Source: Cornus controversa
Lineage: Eukaryota; Streptophyta; Magnoliopsida; Cornales; Cornaceae
Length of the DNA: 64,000 bases
Reading direction: 5' to 3'
NCBI GenBank assembly: GCA_026545225.1
Contig: CM048845.1
Location: 96,598,533-96,662,532 of the forward strand
The notes below the pieces were generated by a model. That model was given only the letters and a program-made list of their open reading frames with translations. It was not told the DNA's origin and searched no databases. Every line of letters starts with the position of its first letter. Within the stretch, counting starts at the first letter, position 1. Of the stretch, positions 45,300 through 58,307 are shown in pieces. Both the position numbers and the translations under genes were made by a program.

Positions 45300-45709
45300 T
45301 GTAACGGGTCAGGCGCTTGCCTTCTACCTAACACCCTAAGTTATTAGGTAGTGTTGCATACCCATGCATTTATACCCAATCACTTTCCTATCCAGATCGA
45401 ATATGAGACAAGACCCTCCAACATTCTCCTCCACCCAAACTCGCAACGCGGTCGAACCACCTTGCCTACCCGTCCTCCCTAACTACGGGAGGACCTACTA
45501 TAGTAACGACCCAGACTCAGACTCCACCCGAGTAGACGCTAAGCGTGGCATCAGATCAAGGACTGGGTCTACCTCTAATACCAACCATAACGGGTCAAGC
45601 ATTTCTCCTCTACCCAAAAATTGAAGTTATTAGGTAATACTACATACCCACTCATTTATACCCAATCATTTTCCTATTCAGATCCGATGTGGGACAAGAT
45701 CCTCTAACA
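45300..45709 (-). mobile_element. TRIM retrotransposon, 410 bp, both LTRs 124 bp
   Basis: LTRs are 45300-45423 and 45586-45709, each exactly 124 bp. The left copy starts TGTAACGGGTC and both end CTAACA or CCAACA. The interior ends CTCTAATACCAAC, a one-base variant of the Met-tRNA primer-binding site complement, so the orientation is -. Target duplication GATAC lies at 45295-45299 and 45710-45714. The 86-aa frame at 45364-45624 is inside it and is not a gene. Confidence 0.93.
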
Positions 45710-45714
45710 GATAC

Positions 45715-46505
45715 ATATTACACCTTTTATAAGTTTTAATATTTTATCAAACTAAATGAATCTCGTTGAGAACAAAGTGAGAACTATAATCAAACTAAAA
45801 TCAAAATAAAAATAAAAAATAAAATTATAAAAAGTTTTCAGTATATTATGTGTTTATCTAATTATTCATACATGTAGATAGTGAAATTTTTACTCAAGAA
45901 AAAGAGTTCCAAGCTTATGTTAAAGAAGTCATGGAAACAAATTTGTAGTTTCTAGTCTCAATTATTTGAAGATTTAATGAAAATGGTCTTTCAAAGAAAG
46001 AGATTTAATGGAAAGAGTCTTTCAAAGGAAGATAGGGCGCAAAAAAATTAATTTGAATTCTAAGTTATTGAGTTATGTTAGAATTTGGATTCTATAATGA
46101 TAAGTTTTGTTATTTTTTTCTCTTTTTGCTTTCTTGTAATCTCTCAAAATAATTACTTTTAAAATAGTTAGCCAAATCAACCAAGTAATGCCAAATAAAT
46201 CAGTCGCCTAATTCGAGATACTAATTCATGAATTATATTCGTGAAGTTTAGCATTGTACTTCAAAATTTATATTGTTATGTTTAGGTTAGTATGTTATAC
46301 TATAATTAATTCCTTTCAAGCGTTAATGATCAGCAAAATTAAAGAACAAAATTTGTTTAAACTAATAGAATTAAATTATAAATTACCAAATTTACCTTTA
46401 TCTTTTCACTTTACTATCTTTTTAAAGTAAAATAATATATTATATTTTGGAGAAAAAGAAAAATCATATCATCTGACGTTGTTGAAGGAAAATGGCTGAC
46501 AAGAA
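45715..46505. other. AT-rich non-coding sequence
   Basis: No gene, repeat end or RNA gene recognised. Confidence 0.5.
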
Positions 46506-46507
46506 AC

Positions 46508-47508
46508 TCAAACTACGTTTGGTAGGTGAAAATGAAAGGGAATGGAATGCTCATTCAACATTTTTATTCCATTCTTATTATAAAGTTGGGATTACCATTC
46601 CTAACCATTCTTGAAGAATGGTTATTCTCACAAAATCATTCCACTTTCCAACAAAATTAGAAAGTACAAAGTAAAAAAAATATCACCGTCTCTCTCTTTC
46701 GACAACAATTTTTTTGTGTGAGATTTGGCAAAGTAGTCTAGAATTAGGTTATATATGTGTGTGTATGTGGCAATTTGTGAGATTTGACAAAGAACCCTAA
46801 TGCAAGTCAAATAAAATCCAATGCGAAGAAACAAACTTTTCAGAGAGAGAACAAAGGGCTAGAGAGAGAAAAGTAATTTGTATATACCCGTCCCGTTTAA
46901 AATTCATTTACGGAACCGTTTAAGAAAACGGGGTGGGGATGGGGTTAGAAAAAATAACTCGTGTTTAAACGGGGCGGGGATGGGGGTAAGACCCTACCCC
47001 GACGAGTACCCACTCCGTTTAAATATATATATATTTATACTTATATATATAATATATAGAAAAAATATTAATAATATATAAAGAAGATATTAATATTATA
47101 TATTTCATACAACTTTACAAGTTTATTATATGAGTAATGAATGACTCAATATTATCTATTGTGTAGCAAGTACCTAAATGTGTATTTTTGGTGTATATGT
47201 ATCAAAATATCAGATTTATTATTATAAAATTTTTTGCATTAAAAAAAAATGTATAAACGGGGCGGGACAGGAAAAGTTAAACGGTTATGGGAATGGGAAA
47301 GTCAAAATCCGCCCCGCCCAGTTTATACACAGTTGCGAGTGCGGGAACGAGGCGAAAAAAGTTATAAACGGTTTCGGTTATGGGGAAGGCAAAACTCGCC
47401 CCGCTCCGCCCCGTTGCCATCCCTAGGGGGAACTGAAATGAGAATGATCATTTCATTTCATTCTCATTCCATTTTATTTCATTCCTGCATACCAAATTAG
47501 CCCTCAGC
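46508..47508. mobile_element. MITE with a second GC-rich repeat nested inside
   Basis: The left end ACGTTTGGTAGGTGAAAATG and the right end, reverse complement TTTGGTATGCAGGAATGAAA, are inverted and similar for about 50 bp. Between them, about 46890-47427 is a different repeat rich in AAACGGGGCGGGG words, ending GTTGCCATCCCTA. Exact limits of the inner unit are unclear. Confidence 0.5.
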
Positions 47509-49222
47509 GTATGCAGTTTTTGAATCAATAAGAAATAGTGTAATATATAAAGAAAATTATGTAATTGTAGGTATAAAAATATTTTTAATTGACAACTATG
47601 TCCTTGCATGTTTTTAAAATATAACTAAAATTTAATATTACTTCTGTATAAGAGAATTGTTATTTCTTTTACACTTGTGTGGTAAATTTTTATCTTTTTA
47701 TATGAATTTTTGTTTGAAAGGATTTGATTATTAGAAACAAGATATAAAAATATTAATTGTTGTATTTTAGATTTTGTATATATTTGATAATCAAGTAAAA
47801 CCACCCACTTATTGGACTTTGAGAGAAAAAAATACAAGACTTCTAAAAGTGAAGCAAGCTTAGTTCCGAAAAAAATAAATAAATAAGAAACAAGCTTGTT
47901 GCAAGCTTTTGCAGGAGAGAAATTGATAAAGGATTAAATTTTGGTATTTGATATAACATTTGCAAGAGATTAAAAGGACAAAATCAGAATAAAAACATCT
48001 ACTTTATGTTAAAAAGTGATCCGAGGGGTAAATGCTCTTTTTTTTTGGTAAAATTAGAAACTGACATACCTCATTTTAAAAAGTATATCATAGGTGAGTT
48101 AAAAAAAACACTCTCCCGGAAATACTGCAAATATAGTAGCCTGCCAATGGTACCTTCTATATAGTATTCAACTCCACTCTACTCTATCATGAGATTTAAA
48201 GTATTAAGAAAAATACGGACAGATTGAAACTACTCTATCAATGGCCGTCCGATGCAGTAAAGCAGCACCGGCCAAGTAAATACCATTTTGATAAATAAAT
48301 TAAAAATATATATATATATATTATCTCGATTACACGACACAGATGACATAACTGGAGGCATATATATATATGCCTTAGATCTTACTTCACTGCTTTTCTA
48401 AATTATATAATTGAATAAGAAAGTCGTCACTTACTCACATGGGAAAGTTTGCGTCAATGATTGATTCCATTAAATTATGTCTATGCGCAAAGTTCAAACA
48501 ATCTAACGCCAGAAGTGAAAGGAACTGTTAAAAAGGATTTCCCTCTCCACACTTCCCTTTCCCTTTCCCTTTCCCTTAAAATGCCTACCCATCCTCTCAC
48601 CTTTTGCTTCTTCCTCTCTTTTCTTCTTCCCACTCATCCATCCATTATTTTTCCATTGAAATCCAAAGGAAATTGTGAGGTAGGCCACACATATCACAGC
48701 TAATGGTATATATAATGACCAGTCCAAAGTTGCATGAAAATTCATGCAACTATCTCAACTTCAGTACCATTTCAGGTAAAAAAACTTCAGTACCATCAAA
48801 AAGTAAAGATGCCGTTTTCTATAATAGGTCAATTCATATCAATTACTTGTGATGCGTCTGCAAGATGTAACTAGGTATAAAACTCAACAACTAAAAGCCT
48901 GTAAAAAGAAATAAAAAATTTACAAATGATATTTCCCACTGAAGTTAGAATTTAGAACCGACTTTAGATGGCCCAAAGGAGGAGGAGATATCATCATGAT
49001 AGAAGCAAACAACAGAGTCAGTAATACCAAAGCTTCAGTTTCATCACAAGTCATCATCATCATCATCCATACAGACATCATATTCAAAAACCTAAATTCA
49101 ATGTCTCATAAAAAAGTAAACCTAGTTACCTATGTACTCTCCAAATACCAACAGCATATAAAACGTCCATCCAAGGCCTACAGCATGGTTTACTGCTTCT
49201 CCTCCATCTCCATGAATAGACA
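47509..49222. other. AT-rich intergenic region downstream of the ERF gene
   Basis: No gene is supported. It contains a TTTCCC hexamer run at about 48545-48580 and TA runs near 48308 and 48361. The frames at 48461-48745 are shadows of the hexamer run. Confidence 0.5.
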
Positions 49223-49223
49223 C

Positions 49224-49371
49224 CTGAAACAACAAAAACAAACTGATAAAGCAACATCTCTTTTCAAAAGAAAGCCATTGACCAACCCACTCAAATAAAT
49301 AATTAAATACAATAGAACACAGTAAGATAAATAACATTCATGATGCTACTAGAATGAGAAAACTTGCATAC
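49224..49371 (-). other. Possible intron in the ERF 3' UTR
   Basis: On the - strand GTATGCAAG starts at 49371, 46 bp past the stop codon, and TTGTTTCAG ends at 49224. Spliced transcripts would be needed to confirm. Confidence 0.35.
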
Positions 49372-49416
49372 ATGTAGACTTATTTACAGAAAACCAGCAA
49401 GAGGGGCAAATGTTGC

Positions 49417-51732
49417 TCAGTAAACTCCTTCCATAGCAGGAAGGTCATCAAATGTCCAAAGATCCATTGGGTTTCCACCATCCTGAGTCGAATCACCACT
49501 CAGGAATGTATCCATTGATCCATCCCAGTTTCCCTCAAGATACGGAATCTGAAAGAATTTCATCTGGGATTCAAAAGCAGAAAGCTCTTCAGACAAATTC
49601 TTCACAGCATTTTCTTCAACCGCTACCATGTTCCCAGTGTTGGACTTCAATTTTTTTGTAGGGTTAGCATCTTCCATAAATTGAGATTCATCAACTTCTA
49701 CAGCTGCTGATAGAACAGATGATATTTCAGGTGTCTTTGCATTATGTTCTCCCCACCCAAAGTCAGAACAACCAAAAGAGTTACTTCCTTGATCGGAACC
49801 AAAATACAGGGTGGAACCATCTGATGAACCAAATGAATTAAGTCCAACTTCTCCAGCGCCAGTGTAGGTATCAGCAAACCCATACTGCTTAGTCAGCGGT
49901 TTCTCATCCACAGAACCCATGGTGTCAGAGTAATCATAATCTGTGTTGTTCGTTAAACTGAACTTCTGGTTCAGAGTGAGTTGATCAGATTGCAGGCTTT
50001 CCTTGGCAATTGTTTTCTGAGTTCTTGCCTTGATGGTGCGCTTTGGGGCAGTCGGTGGAGCTTCATCAGGGAAATTCACCTTAGCTTTCTTGCCACGAAT
50101 CCTCCGTGCCTCGGCATCATAAGCTCTAGCAGCTTCTTCTGCAGTGTTGAAAGTTCCAAGCCAAACCCTCACTCCCTTCGTCGGATCACGAATTTCCGCA
50201 GCCCATTTACCCCATGGACGCTGCCGGATCCCTCTGTATTGATTCTTCCTCTTTCTCTTAGAAGATTTTTCGGCTTCCCCATTAGATTCCACAGATATTG
50301 TAGATTTAGATCCTTCAATAATAAGAAAGAAACAAATATTACAAACTTATAGTTGAAACAACAACTAATTGCACAGTGAAATCACACAAGTCTATATCGG
50401 GGAAGACCATATTTAGGGAAAACATGAATCATCAAGATTCAAATTCTCTCATGAAGTAACACTTCAAATGGGCAATTTCACAACCAAGACAACCTCTATC
50501 CTTTATTTAATTCATAACAAACTTTAACAAAGTTAACCTTCTTTTTAAAAAAATTAAAAAAATACGTACAGCCAATATCTCATACTACAAATATTAATAT
50601 GCTTGTTATAGTCAATAACATTTTGTTTTAATATGTACTTGTCAATAGGAAACAAGAGAATCAACCACATGTCAAATGAAAATTTCAGAGAAAATAAATT
50701 AAAATTGAGATGTGAAGATTTCTTAATCTAAGCTCGTTAAAGGAAAGATGACAAACACTAAGGTGAAAAACCATCAGGTAACATCAAGGTTTTTGCCACA
50801 ATTAAATATACTCTCAGATGTGATACAATTATTTACTTCCATAAGGCTACCTCTTTGATTCATGGATTTAGTCAGGGAAAGGAAACGGCAACATGCAAAG
50901 GAAACCAACTTGTCACGCTAAGGAAGATTTTTTTCCCCCTATTTTTCCATCAAGTTTTAGAAATTTTAAATATAATTATAACTAAGAGATAAAACATGAC
51001 GAAAATCACTCTTTTCTCTCTACTTCGTCAGAATGCTTTTTGATTATTTTCTACTTTCCAAATATATATATATATATATACAAAGAGTCTTCGCGAGATA
51101 TCTTTTTCCGGTAAAAATTTCCCAGGAACTTGTTCGGCCAAAAAACAATCAAAAAGAGCTAAATTTTTGAAGTCATTTCCATTGCGCAGCTCACTGAAGA
51201 GGACACAGAATTTTACAAAGCTGCGTCTTTAAGCTATCAAAATAAAAGGCAAAGGACTTCAATACTAATATACACAAAAAAAATATAGTTGAACTTCTAC
51301 AAAGATAGAGAAACTGAGAAAAATAATAATGAACAAAGAAATAAATATTTTTAAGACCGATTAGCAACACCACAAACCCCTAAAATCCATAGCATTAAAG
51401 TTCGAACCGGAAAACAAAAAAACAAAAACAAATCAATAAAAATCAATCGAGTTGTTAGATGAGAAATGGTGGTTGTTACCATGAGAAAGTCCAGACTTTG
51501 AAGCAGAGAAAGCGAAGGGCTTGACATCCTCGTCCTCATCATCAGAGCCATCCTTGAAATCCTGAAAATCGGCCTCGAAGTCATCGTCGAGGTTGACGAC
51601 GTCAGATCGCAGGGGCTTGGAGTAGTAATTGCTAGGGTTCTTCTTGAGATCGGACGGCCCCCAGAGGAAATCAACGATTCGTCCGGATCGGCTGGCCGGA
51701 ATGTCGTCGGAGATGATGGCACCGCCACACAT
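49417..51732 (-). CDS. Group VII ERF transcription factor (RAP2.12/RAP2.2-like)
   Basis: Two exons, 51732-51480 and 50312-49417, join in phase to give 382 aa. The protein begins MCGGAIISD, the Cys2 N-degron of group VII ERFs. After Met removal, Cys2 is oxidised by plant cysteine oxidases and the protein is degraded by the N-degron pathway in normal oxygen; under hypoxia it is stable and activates anaerobic genes. An acidic stretch (DGSDDEDED) lies near residues 62-70, and a basic nuclear signal KRKRK at about 103-107. The AP2/ERF DNA-binding domain covers about 110-166 ([19 protein letters not shown]...), with the ERF-type Ala and Asp. A C-terminal activation region ends in [14 protein letters not shown]. 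Length and the intron before the AP2 domain fit RAP2.12-type genes. A single copy is present here. Confidence 0.95.
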
Positions 51733-53740
51733 CCTCTCTTTTTTTTTCTAGCTAGAAAATGTTGGAATTTTTAAGAAAAGCAGGACCGTTTGGCGAGAAG
51801 GAAAATCGAGAAAAATATGATTTTTGGGAGTTTTTATTCAGAAAATGTTTGTGAGAGAAGGAACAGAAAGTTAGGGTTTTACAATGCTGGAAGGTCACTT
51901 TATAGTTCTGAGCTTGAAATCGGCAGGAACGAGGAAGTATCAGGAGTTATTTTACTGTAATACCCTTCATTGAACTCTTAGTTACGTTTGTAGGACTTTT
52001 AGTACTGGAATACCCTTAAGATGAAGTTTATATTGCGATTGTAGAGTACTGTCAGCAAGTTTACGCGGAGAGGAACGTCAATTTAACTCACCCTGTTAAA
52101 TTGATTCAGAGGTTATGAGAAAATTTGAGAAGATGGTCAAAAACTCAAACCACTCCGAATCTGACTGGATTAATTAATATACGAGTAAAATGCAAAACCC
52201 TCCCAAAAAAAAAACTCTCTAACTTTTTTTTTTTCTTTTCCAAATGACTATTTAACTATCAAATTTCATTGGTACCCTTTGTCTATAAATTTTGGATTAA
52301 ATTGTATATATTTTTTATATTTTATAAATATTTTAACACATTTATAAATTAAAAAATAAATTACTAATATTCTCAAAACTACATTATTGTTTATAATTAA
52401 ACACGTATTATACCAAATTTTTCTTCTATTTCATGATAAATTAACAATTAATATTGATAGTAAATTATTATTTTTATTTTTAAATACAAATAAATGGATC
52501 TATACTATATAGTTATAATTCTAAACTATTAGATCTAATTCTTGAAGTTATATATATTTATTGCTTTATTTTCCAACTATAGCATTTTTATTCTTTTTAT
52601 ATATATTTTTTGTAAAATTTTAATTTAATTATAAATAAAATATATCAAAAGATTCACCAAAAATCACATCTGAAATATGTTTAGTGAAATTTAAAAAATT
52701 ACATTTAGTTCCGAAAGTTACATTTCTCTATGGTCCATATGTTTATTATTGGTACATTAAAATTCATTTTCTATAAATTATTAGTGTAAAATGCAAAAAG
52801 GAAAAAAAATTGACAATTTTCATTAATAGCTAGTTTTGTAATTTTTCATTTTTAATTGTATTTGTTGCCCATTTTATAAAGTTTAGGGAGTTTTTTTAAA
52901 AAAGATTTTGGAGTTTTATTGCAATTTAGGTAAAGTATAAGGGGAGCTTTATGAATTTTCCTCTTTATATATAAATAAATATTTTTTTATTAGTTAGAAA
53001 TTTTTTCTTACCATAATAATTTTAAGTTTTAACAACACTCATCTGAATTTTTATCTATATTTGATTTTTTTTATTAGATTTTTCAAAACAAGTTAAACTT
53101 AAATTATTTTTGTTAAAAATTATAATATTTTGATGATATATTCTCCACCAAATTTGCATAAATTTTACCTTTAAATATTTAAAATATTTGTTTAAGACAA
53201 ATATTAAGTAAACTTTTTTTAAAAAAAATTAAGTAATTTCTTAATTTTCATGAATATACTAAGTGCATTTTTTATTTAAGTAATTTCTTAATTTTTGATG
53301 AATATATTGTATAAAAAAAGGTATTATTTTACCCTAAAAAATTTAAATTGCTATAATAAGTTTTATTGTAAATAGTAAAGTTTTAATAATAAGTTAATTA
53401 TTTTAGAAAATGACTAAAATTTAGTGGTAATTAACAATTTGTGTATTTTTTTCCGTTGTTACAATAAATTAATACTAATAATAAAATTAAAGTAAATGGT
53501 ATAATCAATATTTTTATAAAATAAATGATAATGAAGATAATTTAATAATAAAGAACATATTTAATAAGAATGGATAAAATTATGTTCTTAATTTTAACAA
53601 ATCATTATTTTATAGAATAATTTATATTTCAAAAAAGTTATTTACAGTTCAATTTTTTTTTCCTTTTGCACTTTACCTTATATTATTATGTTGGGGAGTA
53701 CTGAATTTCAACATTAAAATTAAAATTAAAATTTAAACTA
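51733..53740. other. ERF promoter and AT-rich sequence
   Basis: The ATG is preceded by a purine/A-rich leader. Beyond about 52170 the sequence is extremely AT-rich. GAGTAAAATGC near 52182 and GTAAAGTAT near 52931 hint at a decayed MITE of the GGTAAAGTGC family. No gene found. Confidence 0.45.
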
Positions 53741-54410
53741 TTTATTGTTAAAATTTAATTCTAAAGTATGGATTCGCAACATTAATGTGATTATCAACAA
53801 ACCAGAATATCGATCTTATAAAGCATGTCTTTATTTGAAAGTCAAAAACAAGCCCTCGGGATGCGAGAAATGTCACTTAATTTGGGACATTGACTGTGAA
53901 ATAAAGGAAGTGCAGGTAATATATATTTTTCAAGTTTGTACAGTCTTCAGTATTGATTTTTTTTGTAACATGTGCTAAATATGATTTTTGACTTGAAATT
54001 CATGTTTGCTCAACGTATATCTACCAGAGTTCTAAATTCTGTTGTATGAAATTGATAAACTTGTTCTTCTTTTGACTGGAAAAAGATATGGTTTACCTCC
54101 GGAACATTCACTACCACACATGCAAAGAACTTGCGTCAAGTGTGTTGAAACAATGACTTACTCATACGTGCACAACAACAACAACAAAATTTATTTTCTC
54201 ACGCTCCAAACAATTATTTTTAATTTTTTTGGTCAAAAGCTGTTAGATGTAGAAGGTTCAAAACTCTGCTCAATAATATCAAGTGTGTGTATATATATAA
54301 TCTATGTTCAATTTTCTTTTTCTAATATCATCGAGTATTATAAGATCCTGACTGTATTAATTTTTGAAAAACGACTTTTAATTTTTTTTTAGAAAGTGTT
54401 TGAATTAATA
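53741..54410 (+). other. Unrecognised open frames with Cys-rich stretch
   Basis: Frames at 53745-53978 and 54042-54392 have higher GC than their surroundings. The first encodes GCEKCHLIWDIDCEIKEV, which looks protein-like, and ends near a possible donor (CAG|GTAATA at about 53916). I do not recognise a family. It may be an eroded gene fragment. Confidence 0.25.
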
Positions 54411-54546
54411 AGACTAAAAAGTTTCAGAATATAAAAAGAGCGTTCAAAGAAAGTTGGTGGATACCAACTTGCACATTTCGCTTCCGCTTCTCTTTTTATT
54501 CTACGTAAAAATCGAAGTAAAACATATGTAAAAGAAGACCTTAGTG

Positions 54547-54581
<35 letters not shown>

Positions 54582-55689
54582 CTAAATGATTGCTTATCAG
54601 AGTGTGAGTGTATGGAGAGAGTAACGTATACGAACAAAAAAAAAGGGGGGTTATTTAATCAGCATGAAAGAAAAATAATTCATACTGGTTACTCGATTTA
54701 TGTCTCTTTGGTAAGCAATATATATTAAATTGGAAAAAAAAAAAATGGTACATGACGAGCTTTAAGGGGTAAAACTTGAAAATTACTTTTACCTTCCTCA
54801 AATTTCCGCCTCTGATGCTTGATGGCCCTCAAAGAACGCTTTTGAGGTTCAGTACACCTAAGACGTTGGGGTCACCTAATTTGACTGGACATATAGTCTG
54901 TTGAATCACCTAACTTTTATGAAATTCACGAACAATCATTTCTTTTTTCTTCCAATTACATCGCATTAGATTCAAATTCAAGTACGAACAAGATTACATT
55001 TACCTTTCCTTTATTTATTTTTTTAACAAAAAAAAAATATATATATATATATACACACACACACGAAACCTTAGAGATGTTGGGAGATAATTTACCCCTT
55101 TGATAAACAAGTTAGAACTCAAATAACTAGTGTCTCGCTAAGCCCTTGCAACTTGCATTTGCCGTGAGTAAACAACACCAGTACTTGTGATTGGTGGAAC
55201 AGTTTAAAATGGCAATTTGTGGAATAAATGAGAGGAAGAGGGCGTGTATGGAAGATCAAATTTGATACTGTACCGAATGCCCGTGCCATTTACCGCGTGG
55301 CAAAGGTTGAATGGTGGCGGTAAAAAAGGAGGAAGTAACGTAAACACGAGACACACAGGGGTTAAAAAGGGGTGAACGAAGAATAAAAAAAAAAAGGAGG
55401 TGCATGCACCGGAATCTGCCGTAAATGCGGAAAAGATGAGAGAGAAGAGAAGACGACAAAGATAGCCAAAATAAAAGTAGGGTGAGTGGGAACCACAAAT
55501 ATGAGATGTGGGGGCCAGCAACACATGAAGTGAAAGACCTTTGGCTTGTATATATATATAATATCTAAATATACACACACATAGAGAGCCGTGCTGTCGA
55601 ATTGTTTTCTGTTTTTGTATTGGGTTTTGGCTCCCCAATGAAGTTCGAGATACTTCTACACTACCAATCTACTAATCACATCCGTAACC
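54411..55689. other. Non-coding region with TA and CA microsatellites
   Basis: (TA)n at about 54549-54581 and (TA)n(CA)n at about 55037-55064. The 144-aa frame at 55204-55638 (-) has no domain and low-complexity Phe/Ser composition; I do not call it a gene. Confidence 0.5.
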
Positions 55690-56102
55690 AGCCTGTAACA
55701 TAAATTTTTAATAAATATTTCAAAATGATATAATAGGTCGCATAACATATTATTTTAAAAAATATTGAATTTTATAATTTTATTTTACAAATTTATGTGA
55801 CATGTAATAATACCATCAAGACTCTGTGTAAGGAAGAAATTCCACCAATACTAACTTACCATTTAATTTTATCTCCTAAAATAATGGATTATATCACATG
55901 TAACATAAATTCGAATTAAAATTCATGATATTTATTTGGGACGTGTAGCATTACTCTATTATTTTAAAAAATAAAATTACACAATGAGTTAGTATTGATA
56001 TAATTCCTCTCACACACGGAGTCCAGGTGATTTAGTATATCTGTTACATAGATTCGAGATATATTTCAAAATATTTATTGGGAACATATAGCATTTTCCA
56101 AA
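55690..56102. mobile_element. Pair of MITEs of the GDSL-promoter family
   Basis: Segments such as GGGACGTGTAGCATTACTC and CTTACCATTTAATTTTATCTCC also occur at 4293-4390. A second partial copy follows, ending ATTGGGAACATATAGCATT. It looks like two overlapping or nested members. Confidence 0.7.
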
Positions 56103-58020
56103 TTAAAACCAATCTAATTCTATCATCTACTTGAGAAAGTATTGAACACTTATCATGCCTACAAGTAATTTTACAATATTTCGAAAAAAATTAAATGCAA
56201 AAATTTTACCACTGATAAAATACAATTTTTTAATACTATTTGATAATTAATAATTTTTTCATATCTCCTTACACATTCAATCATAAGAGAATTGACCTAT
56301 AATTAAAAAAATGAAGAATTTTCAACTATTATATATGTAAGAGGTATCATATCTCTCAGATATTCAATAATTTCTCGATATACTAGTATAATATAATTCT
56401 GAAATCATAAAACTGTCGTTTATAGTGATGATCGAAATAGCTAATCTGACCTGTGTAATAACAACTTAAAGTCCACCTAAAAATAAAGAATTATGTTAAT
56501 TTAAACCAAACCCTACTTAAAATTAACTTTTACCTTTATTACCTAAATTATTTTTTCTTCCACTGCCTACTTCAGATGCAATTTCTAAAAATATGTTAGC
56601 AGTTTAGTAATATGCTGAAAAAATATATATTATTATTTTATTAATCAAATGAAAGTAAATATATATATATGAGGTTCAGATCTTTTTGGTCATTTTTAAC
56701 ATTCATAAATTAAATTAGAATCAGAAGCGAACAGTTAATTTATAAAATCAAACCAAACGTGCATTTTGGTTTGGTTAAAATTGAATTGACAATTTAACAG
56801 ATTAATGTGCAATCCTAATAGTCCATATAACTCAACCCAAAAATAATAACAGAGTAACGCAAATCAACTGGAAAACGTAAGCTAATTATATAATGTAAAA
56901 AGAAAAGTAAGAAAGATGATATTTTTTTGGAAAGGTATAAAAAAGAAAAGATATTTTTTCTATTCCATTGTACAATCCAGCCTGTTTTTTTTTTTGTTTT
57001 TGGCTTGAGTTGTACAAACCTAATTAATTATGAAATAAACGAAAAAGAGGAAAATATATTTGATTAGTTGAATTGACTGATTGACACAATAATTATAAGC
57101 TATTTATGTTTATTTTCCTCTCTTTATTTTATGGCACGCAAGTGTTCATCATTTATTTAGAAGTGTGGATATTTTTACAAAAATAACGTACCTGTATTGG
57201 ATATGTATCGAATACTGATATTTTTAGAATACTTGCAGATAAGTGTCCGATATTTCATAAATGTATCCATAATTTTAAAATATATATTTTTTATTTTTAA
57301 CACGTATCCGATACTTCTTCGATATATCGACCATGTATCCAATACTTCTCAGATAGTTCACAACATATTTCTAACAATAATATCATAGTATAATTGTTAA
57401 TAAAAGTTTAAATTTATTTAAAAACGAAGTGTTGATATATATATATATATATAATAATTTAGTACAAAATTTTTCCATGCAAATTATGCAATATGATTCT
57501 TAACTCTTAGTTTGTTTGTTAATCATAATATTTTATAAAGAAATGTAAATAAATCTATTTTTTTGTATATATAAAAATATAATTTATTATTTTTATATTG
57601 CCGTATCCTATTATACACGTATCTTTTTTTTTTAAGATTTATCGTATCGCCATATCCGAATTGTATTATATTCGTATTCCATATTCGTATTCATGCTTTC
57701 TAGTCATCTATGTACCAATCATCTTTCTTTCTTTACATTGGCCTAAATCAATTGATAAATTAAATAAATAGATTACAAATTGAGCTTTGGTTATTTCTCT
57801 TTTTTTATCCTATACAATATTCAAATGATTAAGATACATAACTAAAAATAAGCCCAAATCCAACCGATCTAACAGTCCGAATATATAAATCTTATCTTTC
57901 TTTTTCTTTTTTTCGTTTTTTTTTCCTTGACAAGTAAAACCCTATCTTCTTTTCCTACCCAAATAAAAAATTATTCCAACCTAGTAGTGAAGTTTGAAGA
58001 AGAAGGAAGTGGTGTAGGGT
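56103..58020. other. AT-rich non-coding sequence with a GTATCCGATAC-type repeat
   Basis: At 57190-57700, GTATCCGATACTT, TATCGTATCGCC and TATTCGTATTCATG words recur, a small dispersed-repeat signature. No gene found. Confidence 0.45.
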
Positions 58021-58060
58021 TGGCCATGGAGAAAATGAGAGGAGAAGAGAATGAAAAGAT

Positions 58061-58307
58061 ATTATGATGTTGAAAAGTACTTACCCTCCCTAAGAAGGGG
58101 TATAGGGGCTGTTTTGTCATTTAATTTGATTGGGAATAAGAATAGAGTGCGAGAAGACTTTTGTGGAGTGTAATTAGCATAAAAAGAGATTATGATGTTG
58201 AAAAGTACTTATCCTCTCTAAGAAGGGGTATAGGGGCTGTTTTGTCATTTAATTTGATTGAGAATAAGAATAGAGTGCGAGAAGACTTTTGTGGAGTGTG
58301 ATTAGCA
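58061..58307. repeat. Tandem duplication, 128-bp unit
   Basis: Two copies (58061-58188 and 58189-58307) start ATTATGATGTTGAAAAGTAC and run through AAGGGGTATAGGGGCTGTTT to TGGAGTGT.ATTAGCAT. They differ at only a few bases. Confidence 0.9.

Noticed and set aside
45364-45624. 86-aa open frame
   Set aside because: Contained in the 410-bp TRIM, crossing both LTRs.
48461-48745. Two 80-aa frames on opposite strands
   Set aside because: Both come from a TTTCCC hexamer run and have no domain.
55204-55638. 144-aa open frame on the - strand
   Set aside because: Phe/Ser/Leu-rich low-complexity translation, no domain, overlapping frames in the same stretch. More likely chance.
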